This document shows positions 1 to 12,531 of a DNA stretch of 50,931 nucleotides, piece by piece. This DNA comes from Bigelowiella natans CCMP2755 (taxonomy: Eukaryota > Cercozoa > Chlorarachniophyceae). Made by a program: the position numbers and the translations under genes. How positions within the stretch are numbered: the stretch's first letter is position 1; each line of letters opens with the position of its first letter. The notes beneath the pieces are model-generated. The model saw only the letters and a list, made by a program, of their open reading frames with translations. It made no database searches and was not told where the DNA came from. The DNA is taken from positions 1 through 50,931 of the forward strand of contig ADNK01000145.1 of the NCBI GenBank assembly GCA_000320545.1, read 5' to 3'.

Positions 1-12
1 GGGGGGGGGGGG
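1..12. repeat. Poly-G run at the window start
   Basis: Twelve G residues open the window. This could be an assembly or contig-end artefact, or a genuine G tract. Another G run occurs at 274-288. Confidence 0.8.
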
Positions 13-111
13 CCATTGCCTTGTTAATAATCATTGAACTATATACATTAATATGATGCTCTTCTTCTTTTTTCGATGTTTCTCTTTATCTCTTCCTCCT
101 CACCAATTGTT

Positions 112-463
112 TTGACATGACGTTTTTGAAGACTGAGGGCATTGCCACGGAACCCTCCCCATTCGGCCCCAGGGACGTTCAGCGCTTTCGCAAACTTCCA
201 CGGTATTATATCGAACCTGGGAGCGTAGAAGACGAGCAGAATAAGAATGAGAGAAGGGGAGAAGGAGGAGGAGGGGGGGGGGGGGGGAAGAAGAAGTATA
301 TCCGATCAACGATGATATGAGAGTTCTCACTCGGCAGCCAGATAAAAATCGCTCCGAAATTTTAAAGATGTGCAGAAAAAACTTCATCAGTAGTTTTCTC
401 TCGTTATAAGTAGTATATAAAATGAGGATACGGGGTCGCATACCAGGGCTGCTGCTACTTCTT

Positions 464-496
<33 letters not shown>

Positions 497-986
497 GAAT
501 TGAGCGTACTGGTCGTCGATAATCACGCATTCCTCCTGCCATTTAAAATGCCGGCCCCAGCAACCAACTTCCCTTAAAGACAAATCGCACGTTATATCGA
601 TAAATGATGACAATGATGATGAAGAAGAAGAGATGATGATGATGATGATGATGATTTTGGTGGTGATAACCAACGATGGCAACCATTCTCATGAACAGAG
701 GAGAACGATTGTCTTACAGACAAAATAGGCGTGTTAAGAAGAATTTATGCCAAAAATGCTTTTGTTCATTCCTGCAAGACTGTGTTTTCTGGCGTTCATT
801 TGAACGATAACACACATAATCCACTGTCTTGTGTGTTTGCGTCCATGTAGAAAGAGATACAGGCAGATGTTGTGCAAGAGTATAATTGTGCTAGAAGCGA
901 CCATGGTGCCGAGAAGGCGTGAGAGAAATGGAGGGAGCTTAGATTCCAGCGTGACGTGTAGCTAAAAGAGAAGTATAAAATATATA

Positions 987-1050
<64 letters not shown>

Positions 1051-1263
1051 TAGAGGAATATAAATAATTGAAAAGGGCGTCTGTGCGTGTAGTAAGTAGT
1101 GGCGGCACAGCAAAGTATTTTTAAAGACAATGTTAAAGTGGAGTGCACTTCTACCTAATGCCAGCCGCCCTCATACCTGAGGAGATGTGAAGAAGGGAGA
1201 GAAGAAGAATCGGTTAAGTGGGGGGCTAGTGATGCTTGGATGCACGTGACAACCCCACAAATA

Positions 1264-1341
<78 letters not shown>

Positions 1342-1545
1342 TCAACATTTGAAAGGCTACAAGTACATAGTCCCCACACACATCATTACGTCCGTAAACA
1401 CGGTCTGGCGTAAGTGTTCTTATATCAGGAACATCGGAGAAATACACCTAAAGGGGAAGGAGGAGGATGAGTGGAGGAGAAGGAACAAGAACAGGAGAAA
1501 GAAGAAGAAAAAGAAAAAGATGGAGAAGAAGAAAGGCTATCGTTC

Positions 1546-1585
<40 letters not shown>

Positions 1586-1923
1586 ACATATATATACCCA
1601 TCATCATCATTATTCATACTACTAAGTTCATTGTCTTGATCCACGATGACACTGTTACATCCCTTTCCCCCTCCTTTATACAGTCGATGTTTCTTTGGGA
1701 AAAGAATACTTTTTCATCATCCTACCAGATCTGGCCGCGTTTGGATGAGCCAATCAAAAGACATGCTGTGGTTTCGTGACCACTCCTCCAGCTATGAGAT
1801 AGGATGTTAGTGCATAATGTATCTTAGTATATACTGGAGTCAGGAAAGAGTAGTATATGCATAATGTATCGTCGCACACACTGGAGTCAGGAAAGAGTAG
1901 TATATACATCTCTAGTAATGCAA

Positions 1924-1955
<32 letters not shown>

Positions 1956-2547
1956 CGTGTGAATCTAAGCAGCAGTATTTATTTCCCCCTCTCTTCCCCC
2001 CCCCCCTCCCCTTCTCTCTCTATCTCTTCTACCCAATGACCTGCTCATGACACCACGCTTTGCGCCAGAATTGACGACGTCCAGGAAAGCTGTTGTATTG
2101 TATTGTGTAACACCATTGACGATGACGGCATCACCATCCTCATTATCTCTATTCATGGTGATGATAATGATAAACTTCATCTCTAACGGATGGCAACTAA
2201 CGAACGATTGTTGATGACGACGATCACACATGTTTGCGGCTTTTAAGTTTGTGAGTTTTCTTCACCCACAAGCAGGCACGCATACACGGTCTCACACGAC
2301 CACATGCACACAATAATAACCGATTATGGAAAAGCGTGATGTTAACTCGATCTCGAAGGTGCTCGTCCTCTGTAAGGAACTTCACCAGAGTCGTATCGGT
2401 GCAAAGAAACGCGTGTCTGAGGAGATAAGTAGCTTCTAAGCACTTCAACCATCATCAAAAAGAGCGTGATAAAATGACCATGACGAAATTGTTAATGGTC
2501 AAAGATATTGATGTGCCATGTCTTCTACAAATGTACTCGCACACACA

Positions 2548-2582
<35 letters not shown>

Positions 2583-2673
2583 ATACAATTGTGTTGTCTT
2601 CTGCAATGGAAGGAGGAGATGCTTCACCTGATGACAACACGATAATAATAACAATAATTTTTTTTACAAGCCT

Positions 2674-2716
<43 letters not shown>

Positions 2717-3039
2717 CAAAGTAGAGCTGAAATCTTGAAAGCATTTTTCATTTTTTCAAGAAGGAATGAATCGTACATATATTGTAGGTAAAAACAGTAG
2801 GTTTTCTTGTTGGACGGCATCATTCACAGGCACTACAGCAATGGTTGATGTGAAACGGTGTTAAGGACGAATAGCGTGCACCACATCTCACAGAGAGCAA
2901 AGACCAGCAAACACCCGTCATATCGTCCTCTCCTATCTAATTTCCTCCCCCCCCCCCCCGCTGTTTTGTTCCTTATTCAACCTACCACGGTTGCTCTCCC
3001 TTTCGGATCCAGAAAATAATTTAAGAAGCTGTGGGCGTC

Positions 3040-3074
<35 letters not shown>

Positions 3075-4340
3075 GTAAACATAATCAGCAACGCTGCTTC
3101 TGGCGTGTAGATATGAGAGGAAGCGGCTGCTGCTAGGAGGAGGAATTCATGTATATTCTGTGAAACCCACGGAAGCTCGAAACTCCAGCACGTTAATGCT
3201 CATTCTACTCACCCAATCATATGCACCGCAACTCGGAGTTGTGCCGGTGCGTTTTCTGCCGCCGTTTTGAGAGCACGTGGCGAGGAAATTCTACTTTCGT
3301 GTTCCTCCCTACCGATTCTGAAGTGGCAGCGATACGGGAGAAAAGATTACGAAGAAGAAAGCAGGGGGCGCATCAGAATGAAATTTTGAGTGGGTTCATA
3401 AGGTGATAGAGTACTAGATCTATGGGAGATAAAACTAAGCACGCACGCTAAGAACGTCCGGACATCGTACTAAAGTCCGACGTGCAAGTTACCGATGATC
3501 GTAATCATCCATCATTATCATTGGCGTACCCATTTGTTCCATTCGGAACTTCTTCTATGGCGGTGCTTCTTCTTCCACTATCGATGGATACCGATGGGAT
3601 GATGCCGTCCATTGATGCGTGTGAAAACACCTCCACCAGGCCCTGAGGAGGAGAAGAAGAATATATTATGTGATAGATCAAGCGAATCGAGCCGCTCGCA
3701 ACTCTGTCCTGCTGTTGAATGAGAGCTCATACCGATTCATCCTCGATGGAGCCCATGTGTATCGCAGAAATCGTAACTCCCACAATCAGGAAAATGGAAA
3801 CCTGTACATACATGCTTGTTATGTGTCACTCGGCGACAACAGGGCCTGCTGCTCACATCGACGAGATGTGCTGTGTGAATCGAGAATTTGTAGAGCAACT
3901 CTAGATGAGGAAAAACCTGCTTTCCCGATATCCATCCCGTTTCTGATCTGCTCGTAGCTCTACCACTTGCAGAACCCGTCGTGGTCACTTCCGATTCGTC
4001 CACCGTCGACTCAACGGCGATCATGCCTTTGGTTTCTACGCTGTCTTGCTCTGCAATGACATGCATTGGAAGAAAATGTTACTCTAAAAGATTCATTGAT
4101 TGAACAAATTGCATCGGCCACGATGATGCATAAGCTGCTCATAGGTGGTCGCGAGTAACCTGATTGTGCATCGTCAGCACTCGCGATGCTCGGTGCATCA
4201 GGTTTTGATGAAGAAGAAGAAGAAGAAGAAGAAGAAGAAGAAGAATGCTTGGCAGAACGTGTCCTAGCGAGGGGAAGCGAAGGTGCTGCTGCCAGTAGTT
4301 TTTCAAGCATACCGCTGAGAGGTTGGATGGAAGGCGTCGT
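112..4340 (-). CDS. Single-pass (type II-like) membrane protein, partial, multi-exon
   Basis: I do not recognise the family. Exons were rebuilt from splice borders and phase. A Ser-rich N-terminal exon (ends 4160, with a poly-Ser run from GAA repeats at 4208-4244) joins 3917-4050. Then 3733-3801 encodes a hydrophobic segment beginning VSIFLIVGVTISAIHMG, a likely membrane anchor. Then come 3530-3642, 3213-3317, about 3081-3133, 2321-2416 (reads FLCTDTTLVKFL), 2041-2148, about 850-965, about 497-535 and about 112-240 (reads FYAPRFDIIPWKF). Most neighbouring phases agree; the links around 2450-3080 and 500-850 are not closed. A short Ser-rich cytosolic tail, one anchor and a long C-terminal domain is the layout of Golgi glycosyltransferases, and the FLCTDTT stretch could fit one, but this is inference. 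The start codon was not found and the 3' end lies beyond the left edge. Introns carry TA, GA, CA and GT runs. Confidence 0.6.
988..1047. repeat. Compound (AT)n-(GA)n microsatellite
   Basis: An AT tract at about 988-1017 is followed at once by a GA tract at about 1018-1047, inside an intron of the left-edge minus-strand gene. Confidence 0.95.
1265..1338. repeat. Compound (CA)n-(TA)n microsatellite
   Basis: About 17 CA units run into about 20 TA units. A further TA run sits at 1548-1581. Both are intronic. Confidence 0.95.
1811..1904. repeat. 47-bp tandem duplication
   Basis: Two near-identical 47-bp units, beginning TGCATAATGTATC at 1811 and again at 1858. Both carry CTGGAGTCAGGAAAGAG (from 1834 and 1881). 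The difference lies mainly in a short central block. It lies in a presumed intron. Confidence 0.9.
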
Positions 4341-5159
4341 CCCCGCTCACACCTGTAATGAAGGGGAGGAGGGACGACGATGACGGATGAGGAGAAACTG
4401 TTCCAATGTGTTGCGAGACTATGACAATAATTCATCGGTAAAATAACCTAAAAAAGGATACAGACCTGGAAGCGTTTCAATCATGCGACCAAGTAACAAA
4501 CTAACTAACGCATGTCTCTCAAAGTCGGTGAATTTCGGAGGAGAACCGACACTAGCCCTTACGATCATGTGAATATAGACGATTTTGTATGCGCGACATA
4601 CAATATCCGAGTGACGGATTTACTCGTAACTGCGACTGACGAAGGAGGAGAAGCTATAAGCAGTGTGGTTGTTTTTATTTTCTTGGGGGGACAAGGAAAG
4701 GAGGCAGCGCCCCGTTGCTCAGTATTGATGAGCTCCTAGGAGGCTTGTGATAATGGAAATGAGTGTTATTTCTTCCAAAGATTGGCAAGAGGATGATAAC
4801 GCTGATATGATGGTGGTGAGAAGAAATGTTGATAGATGCATGTAGTATGTCCTGCTCATACATATCTTTCATCGTTTGTCCTAGGACCCTATAAAGCCAT
4901 TTGAAGGGAAAGACACAGTAAGAAGGAGTTCAAATCAGAATAATTTTCAATGCAATATTTTCTTCAAGTCTCTGAAAGCATAAATCGCTCTTACCGTTTC
5001 ATCTTAATTACATGCTTTGATTTCTATCGTCGTATCAGCGGCAGCGAATTGGCAGCGAAATCTCTGGCATGTCCCTAGTTTCACTTACATTACCAATGTA
5101 AAGAGATCCTGCTCTCATATATGCACATTTATCCATCCTTTTATGTGGCAATAAAGACA

Positions 5160-5194
<35 letters not shown>

Positions 5195-5460
5195 TTGATT
5201 GGAATGTGGTACTGCTGCCTTTACGAAGGGCGACCCAAAAGCGAAGGGATTCTCTGGGGAAAAAAAAAGGATGCTGCTGCTGCGATGTAAGCTTGCCATG
5301 CCATTCACTTTTGTTTCCTTTAATACTTCCTTCCCGAGTTGTACGTTATAGAGCTTGATGATCACTCACTTATGTTGTCATCGTTGCATGTGTGAGGCTG
5401 ACAAAACACTTATGAATTCCAGGAAGTTGAATGTTGTGAGCATGAGGCATGCGAGAGACT
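4341..5460. other. 5' part of the left minus-strand gene plus divergent spacer
   Basis: No complete gene is assigned here. A minus-strand piece around 4560-4635, with an AG border and a GTAAGG donor, could be an upstream exon of the left gene. A GA run fills 5162-5192. The plus-strand gene starts at 5461. On the plus strand, 4512-4739 is open but has no splice or homology support. Confidence 0.5.
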
Positions 5461-8015
5461 ATGTCGGATGTTGATTTGCCACGATTGCTGGCACCGATTT
5501 TCAATGCAACCGAATCATCCACCCCATATCAAGAGACGGATGAGCAAAGAAACCAGGTGCTGCTGCTGCCCAAAACACCCGCTTGTTCTCACAGCATTAT
5601 AGAACTAATTCAATCCAAACTGTAGTAATATTTTCTTTGGTGTTCAACGGCAGCAGTTTGCTAAGTATTCAATACATCTGAACATGCAGATTTGAGGACG
5701 ATAAGTTCAAGTTTCTTCTAGATTTGCTTAAGATACGAAAATATTGGCCAAAAAATGAGGGGGAAGAAGGTGATGAAGAGCACGATTGGAATTGCTGTGG
5801 ATACCACTGGCCTGGTAAGTAAGCATCTATTTGCGCGATTTTTAAATTGCTTTTTTGAAACTAAATCTTAGGATGTGTGTGTTGTGTGTTGTGTGTGTGT
5901 GTGTGTGTGTGTGTGTACCAAGTCACTTCTTGTCTCTTTGCCTAAAATAACTTCCCCCCCCCCCGGAAAAAACCAATCATAACAGTTAGTAAGTGGTTTC
6001 ACTCTATCGGCGCTCCAAAAGGGGTAAGAAACATGATGAAAACATTATAGCTATGATTGTCCATCAAGACCAGAGGACTTTGTGTAAATACTAATCCTCC
6101 TCCTCCTCTTTTCCCCCTATGCATTTTATACTAATCTATCAGTGGCTGGACGACTACATGTTCTTCTTTTACAACAACCATCCTCTCTTTTCAATCTTTT
6201 ATAGCGAGGAATTGCATCCATTCGGCCGGTATTGCATCCGAAAAAATATATCGAGACTAAAATTACAAACTATCGTCGTAATATTGGGAAATATATACAT
6301 ATTTATATAAGATTGAATATATGTATTTGTATTTGTATTTACACATGTCCTATATTCAAAACGAACAGTTTTAAGATGGTGTATGTGTCAAGTGTAGTGT
6401 CGGCGTATTCTCATCATTAATTGAAACACCATTCATATTCATAATGCTCAGATACAAGCGGATGATAAGCGAGTTTGTGGTAATAACAGCAATGATGTCA
6501 CATAGCAATGATGCCCGATGATCATGGATAGCAATTCGCTCGAGACCAATTGAAGTAGATTATGGAGGGAAATCGTACTAATGATGTCTTTTGCTCTTCT
6601 TCTTCTTCCTCTTCTTCTTCTTCCACTTCTTCTTCTTCTTCTTCCCTATGTAGGTGCAATGCTGGTGTTTCTTTGCTGCGGTAAGAACGCAATAAGTCTA
6701 ATGCTGGTTTCACTCTCCTTTAAAAATCGTAATATGAATCTGTTTCCTCCTCTCCCTCTCTTTTTTTTCTCCTTGTTCGATTACTGTGCATAGGTTTACC
6801 TGGACATGATATTGTATCCATATCTTGATAAGGAGGTCGTTGTTGTTGTAGTAGTTGTCTTTCATATCGACAGAATATTAAGATGAATAATGCACACACA
6901 TATAAATATAGAATGAATGCTGGCATCTGGTCAGAATTCGTACCAAAAATATTATCTGTGTATGTGTACTTATATTTACATGTGTGTCTCTCTGTGTGTG
7001 TGTTTTATGTGTGTTTAGGTTTACCCAAAGAACAATCTGAACTTCTACTTCTTCGATAAGTACTAGCAGCTTGCAATGAGCGCGTCACTACGAACACACA
7101 GCAGCATTGACACGAAGAAGTAGCGTTTGAGCTACCAACGATTATCACACCAGCCTGCAGTTATTATCAGAGGCAAAAACGTGTCTTTCAGCCATGCAAT
7201 TACTGAGATCGTCTTTTTGTGCTGTTTCCCATCACACATACATTAGGTTCATTTTTGGCCTTGCATTCATCACGGGTCCAGCTGCTGTAATCTGGCTAAG
7301 TATCTATGGGTTAATAGCGTGCCCCTGTCTGCATTATCGATCCAAGTCAAGATGTCAGCACTGGTATGGATATGCTGGTCATGATAACGATGATGGATGA
7401 TGACGATGATGGTGATATGTGACCTACCGCGCGCATGGTTGAAATTTTCGCACTACCCGAGATGATTAATTCAGTAGTTTCAAAGGCTGAATGATGATTT
7501 GTTGTTGCTGTACTAGGTGCAAGTTCTGGGGGAAAAAATGCGGCAAGCTGTGGACGTATATCGGGTTTCTTCTACCATGCGGGTAGACATTCACTACAGT
7601 GTGAAAACGACGCAATTGTACTTATTGTTACCGTCGTTACCTCTTCGAGCCGTGATTATGCGTTGTTCCAGTGTCTTGTCTTTCATATCCATAAGTAGTA
7701 AATTGTAGCACAGTGATTTGTACGCGATCATCCTCAGCTTGCTTCTCTATCTCGGATTCGCGGTTCTTGTGGAGAGATGGAGTAATATACTAATCAATTC
7801 TGCACCGCCCTCCTTCTTCCCACTTCCACATTGCTCTTCTCTGACTCTGTGCCGTTGATGATGCTATGGTCTAAAATGATAACGGCGTGTGATTATAGCT
7901 ACTTCGTCCCCACCCTCCCTCTAATTTTTTTTGTCTAATTTTTTGCAGATACGAGCACGCGGTATCATACATTGTGGTTGCTTAACTGGGCACTATTCCG
8001 GATCATTGGGTACTA

Positions 8016-8047
<32 letters not shown>

Positions 8048-8587
8048 AATTTTGATATCGAAGGCATTGACAACAGAAAGAAGTAGCAACCAACGACTGA
8101 TGGGTGTTGATTTGTGCATGTCCTGCATCTGCCTTCTCCGCTCCAGCAACCTACTATTTCTGCTGCTGCCGTACTGGTTGTATATATGACATATCCACGT
8201 ATTCCTTTAGATATATCTCCTGGGTGATAAGGACGATGCTTACGATTATGAATTGGAAGTAATAAGAAAGACGCACATGATGCCTGAGTTCATTTCTATG
8301 GTGGGGTGTGAGAAGAGACGTGCGGCAGCGGCAGTGTGTACATCGTGTAAAGAAGACTCTGGCTTTCAAATCCATTCTCCTCTTTACGTACTAGTAGTAT
8401 CTTGCTAGTATTATACACGTTCGTCGTGTCCATAATTTATTTATTACTTTATATGACTTGACTGAAGGTATCAATACTCCATGTGTTGCTGCTACTGCGT
8501 TGGCCAGTGGAGGGTAGGAAACAAAAATGATGCCCTGAATTCGATAAGGCTCATATTTTAGCATAATCTTTTGTTCTTTGTTTTCAC

Positions 8588-8621
<34 letters not shown>

Positions 8622-10277
8622 GTTTAACGCCTACCGGCCTATCTTCCACAGGCGGAAAGGGATCTTGACATGTCCCCCACTGACTACTGGAGGGTATGAT
8701 AATGATGATGATGATGACGCGAAAGAATGTAGATAATATGCCGACAAAAAGACGGATGATGATCACGACGATGAAGATGATTGTCACATTCTTACAGTTT
8801 GAGCGAAAATCTTGCTGGCAAGTAAATGTAGGCATGATCTCCTTCATAGCATCCTCGCCCTTATCTTTCTCATCATTTCCTCCTCTATTCATGGTGTTCT
8901 TAGTCTCTTTTCGTTCTTTTTGTTACTTCCTCAGATTGTGGGGCCCGGCATGTGTCTGTGTTGTGGATGTTGCGATCGATACCCTCCGAGTATAGACACG
9001 TTTTCTTCACTCATGGTATAGTATGGAACCATGCACGTGCGAAATGGATGAAGATATAAAGCGAAGATCGATGAATGACAGTTTGGGCCTTCTTCACGAC
9101 TTCTCCCGATGGCGTTGCCGTAGAAGAAGAAGAAGAAGAAGAAGAAGAAAGAGAAGAAGAAAGAGAAGAAGCATGCTAAAAGTGCTGACAAATTGTTCAT
9201 TTGTTTTAGAATGAAAACGAGAATGGCTTCGATATGAAAGAGATGGTACCTGTAGAAGAAAAGTTTCATCTCTGGTGAGTGTAAGTGCAAAATCAAAAGG
9301 GGTGATGATGATGATAAAATCGATACGACTTTGTGGAAAAAACACGGCAAACATGAATTATTTATATATATATGTATGTACTCCTTTACATGGTGGCAAT
9401 TTGGTGAGAGATGGTGCATGGTTAAAATCTTAGCTTCGAGGATTCAGACGAGGAGCCCGACGAAGAATACCTTTCCAATCGTCGGATGAATATTGAGCTG
9501 TTTAACGAGAGCAATATAGATCACCGAGATGGCAACAGCAGCAGCGATGGGGAAGAAAAGAGTAGAAGTTCCAGGTCAAATACGAATCAAACGTTGCAGA
9601 TCCCTGGATCTGATATTCCTGGCGGACTAGGGGGTAAATGTTCACACACACGCACACAAACTGCTGCATGCATAAGAAGACAACTCACATATAAATTTAC
9701 AATCTCTTCAATGCTATGCCTCGGTAAGGACACTTAGAATTTAAACAGCGGTATGTCAAATTTGATATTGTTGTGTTTCTTCTTCTTCTTGGATGATGAA
9801 TGAATATTAGCAGCTGAACCGCGCTCCACTCTTCGCCGACAACATGGAACCCGCAACGTACGTCGGCAGTCCTTCGTGAAGCACTCTGTCCGGTTAAGCG
9901 TCCCTCGTTCCTACTACCAAAACATTCTCCGTGCCTCAAACTCCAGCAGTTTTGCCTCAGGAGGATCATCCTCCTCTTTCTCTCGGCGTTCTTCCCGCTC
10001 TCGCTCCAGCTCCAAACGCCCGCCCTCAGCGTTAGTTATCAATAATCCCGTGGCTGGTCTCGATAACGAACGAAGAACGACAAACTGCTCAAGTAACAGC
10101 AGAGCCAGCGGCGCTATCCCACCCTTGCATGAATTCAGGATGCCTGCGCCAGTGAAGCGCTTTGTCGTTGAACAACCTTTGGATCATGATTCGAAGGCAG
10201 CACACTCAAATGAAGAAATCCAGGGCTCAATGAATAAGAAGCTTAGTATAGTTGCCGAGGAATCAGAGATTCAATAG
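5461..10277 (+). CDS. Cys-rich multi-pass membrane protein, unknown family
   Basis: Family not recognised. Exons with closed phases: 5461-5621, 5690-5814, 5986-6023, 6143-6228, 6452-6479, 6654-6680, 6794-6835, 7019-7059, 7247-7299, 7359-7377, then about 7517 onward and 7949 onward. The ATG at 5461 opens an acidic N-terminal region. This is followed by NCCGYHWP, a conserved-looking block (HPLFSIFYSEELHPFGR), a hydrophobic segment (VVQCWCFFAAVYLDMILYP), and another (FIFGLAFITGPAAVIWL) leading into CWCKFWGKKCGKLW. An exon near 8937 adds CLCCGCCDRYPP. The last exons (from about 9223, then from 9433 and from 9814 to the stop) form a long Ser/Arg-rich hydrophilic tail ending at 10277. Exons between about 8000 and 8930 are unresolved. 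Cysteine clusters beside membrane segments suggest palmitoylation or disulfides. A receptor or channel-like role is possible but unsupported. Confidence 0.7.
5880..5916. repeat. GT microsatellite in intron
   Basis: An interrupted GT run in the intron between the exons ending 5814 and starting 5986 of the membrane-protein gene. Confidence 0.9.
8016..8046. repeat. GAT trinucleotide repeats
   Basis: (GAT)n at 8016-8046; a similar run lies at 8588-8620 and a GAA run at about 9122-9150. The surrounding part of the host gene is not resolved into exons. Confidence 0.9.
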
Positions 10278-11039
10278 CTGGAGCTAGAGGATGAATAATG
10301 CACATGTGAAATGTACGGTCTCGGGCAAACAATTCATTGTCATTTTATTAAATCGTTGGCAGGGTGACAACGTTCCATCATACCCTCGCATCGAATGTGA
10401 TGTCACCTAGAAGGGAACATGAGATGCAATTTATGATATGGCGGTTTTCCCGTTTATTCGTGCAAATTAAGGATACATATTTTACAAGTAGTATGTGCTA
10501 TAGCTTGCAGGTCTGTAGGTCTTATTTCTTTATATGAGGATTTGCACGCCACAGAACGCCACATCTCTTGACAGTTATTATTTGCTCTGATGATGGGACT
10601 CTATACTATAGATACGTAAGTCTATTGTCTCTGGTCTATGTGACCGTACGTAGCTTGTCATCTTGTCATGCATGCATGCTGCAAGCACACTGTATAACTG
10701 CGCAGATGGAGGCCGGGTACTATAGTACAGCGAGCCCTATTCCCGCTATTCCTTTCGATAGGAGAAATTAAGCAAAAAAGTGCTCGCTACTATACACTGA
10801 TGCTAGCAGAGGCATTGAAATTATAAATGCATCTTTATTGCCTGCGCACGTGTACTAACATTTGACTGCCTACGTTCATTGAATGAATTTGTTAATAAAG
10901 ACTGGCATTGTACGCATTATACGTATTAGCGTATTAGTACTACCGCTATGCTAGCTAAGATGCATATATAGCAATATGCGACTTGGTAACGAATTCAAAG
11001 TGCAGTAATATGTTCAATTCTTGCATCAAAAACTATTTC
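10278..11039. other. Convergent intergenic spacer A
   Basis: About 760 bp between two tail-to-tail genes. No coding signal and no long microsatellite. Self-complementary words are frequent: CATGCATGCATGC at about 10667, GCTAGC at 10802 and 10950, plus TGCATATATAGCA-like stretches near the right end. It must contain both 3' ends. An AATAAA at about 10893 could serve the plus-strand gene. Confidence 0.7.
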
Positions 11040-12078
11040 TTAGGTTGTTTCGACATGAAGCTGCTGCCTGTGACGCTGGGGAGGAAAATGAGCAATGAAC
11101 CCCGAACTGGTCCGGAGTAACAGGCTTCCCAGTCTGCATGATGATGGAACAAAATAAAAATATCTCAGCTTGTATGTGATATACCTCAAATGCTTCTGTT
11201 TGTATTGTACGGCAAGATTTTTTGGTACTTCGAGGAAGAATTTGACGCCGCTCAACACCGAATTGAAATAATCCCTCGACCCATCGTAGAACGACTGAGC
11301 AATGAAGTCTTTTTGTAAAGCCTCGAAGCCCCTTCCCTGTTCTGGAGTCTAAGATTTTGTAGATATTACACGAAACGTTTATTCCTCCAATGCAATTATC
11401 TAGATTTGCACACTGAAAATTGGATACTACCACAAGCATAGTTGATACTCGAAGGACTGTCTTAGGTGAGTCGTCGTTGCCAACGTCATCATCGTAGATG
11501 TCAGGGTCAGGTGTTACTATTTTCCAAGAAACGCTGGCAAATGGTAGATTTCTTTTGACGCGTATAGTGCCACCCGAAAAAAACGGCCCGACATCGAACA
11601 GAATCTCCTCGCCAGGAATTCTGCGGAGATCGGACGCAAATGGAAGATATCAGCGGTGATAATGTAAATAATGTTAATGGAGATTCAACCCTTGTATTCA
11701 ATAATCTTTTGTTTCATTCACGTTCTGGAAGACAAAGACAGCTCTCATTACCTTCTCCGAATCCATCGCGTGTATTTTTGCCCAGCTCTGTAAAGGAGAG
11801 CGTCCCAAGGCTTTTTCTTCTTCTTCTTCTTCTTCTTCTTCTTCTTCCTATCTGAGGGTGGCGATTGAAATGCTGCGTCGGTTCCACCGATAGCCTTGCC
11901 AATTGACAACATCGTGATTAGATCCAACAAAATAGCGACAGATGCACACTTCCTTACCTTTGAACTCTTCACGAAGGGATGCCACTTCATATTCTACATA
12001 AACAACATGTAGGGATGAGATGAAACTCTCTTTCTCTCTCGCACATGCATACAGCATAATCAACACCTACACAACATG

Positions 12079-12117
<39 letters not shown>

Positions 12118-12488
12118 CCCGGGAGTATTTATCAAATTCCAAACGCGGCTTCTTGAGGAATTTATTGTCACTGACATGCACACCTAAGCAAATGATCACA
12201 CTGTGAGTAACTGAGAGGAATCCGTGTATATGCTGCTTCTAGTACAGTAAAGGCTCCATATTTCATGATCTGACACCTTGTGATGAGGAACAACACCCAG
12301 GCTCTTATAGATGGTCTGGTCAATTTTGGCCGCTCGTTCATCAACTTTACACTCTATTGCATGCCCACTTGTACTAAAGAATTCACAGCTTCCGTCTTCA
12401 TATGTATCCCCCCACCGTCAAAGCCAAAAAGATAATTTAAATGAATATTAACGCTGTGCGTAGGTAGGCGTGTGGTATTTATAGATAT

Positions 12489-12531
<43 letters not shown>

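Noticed and set aside
4512-4739. 75-codon plus-strand ORF starting MSLKVGEF
   Set aside because: It could be a short gene, but the opposite strand shows a better candidate exon with AG and GTAAGG borders; no homology or partner exon supports the plus frame.
5413-5530. Minus-strand open stretch with ordinary-looking composition
   Set aside because: It is antisense to exon 1 (5461-5621) of the Cys-rich membrane protein, whose phase closes with the following exons.
9023-9214. Arg-rich ORF from GAA/AGA repeats
   Set aside because: Product of a trinucleotide repeat read in one frame; neighbouring exons of the real gene use other frames.
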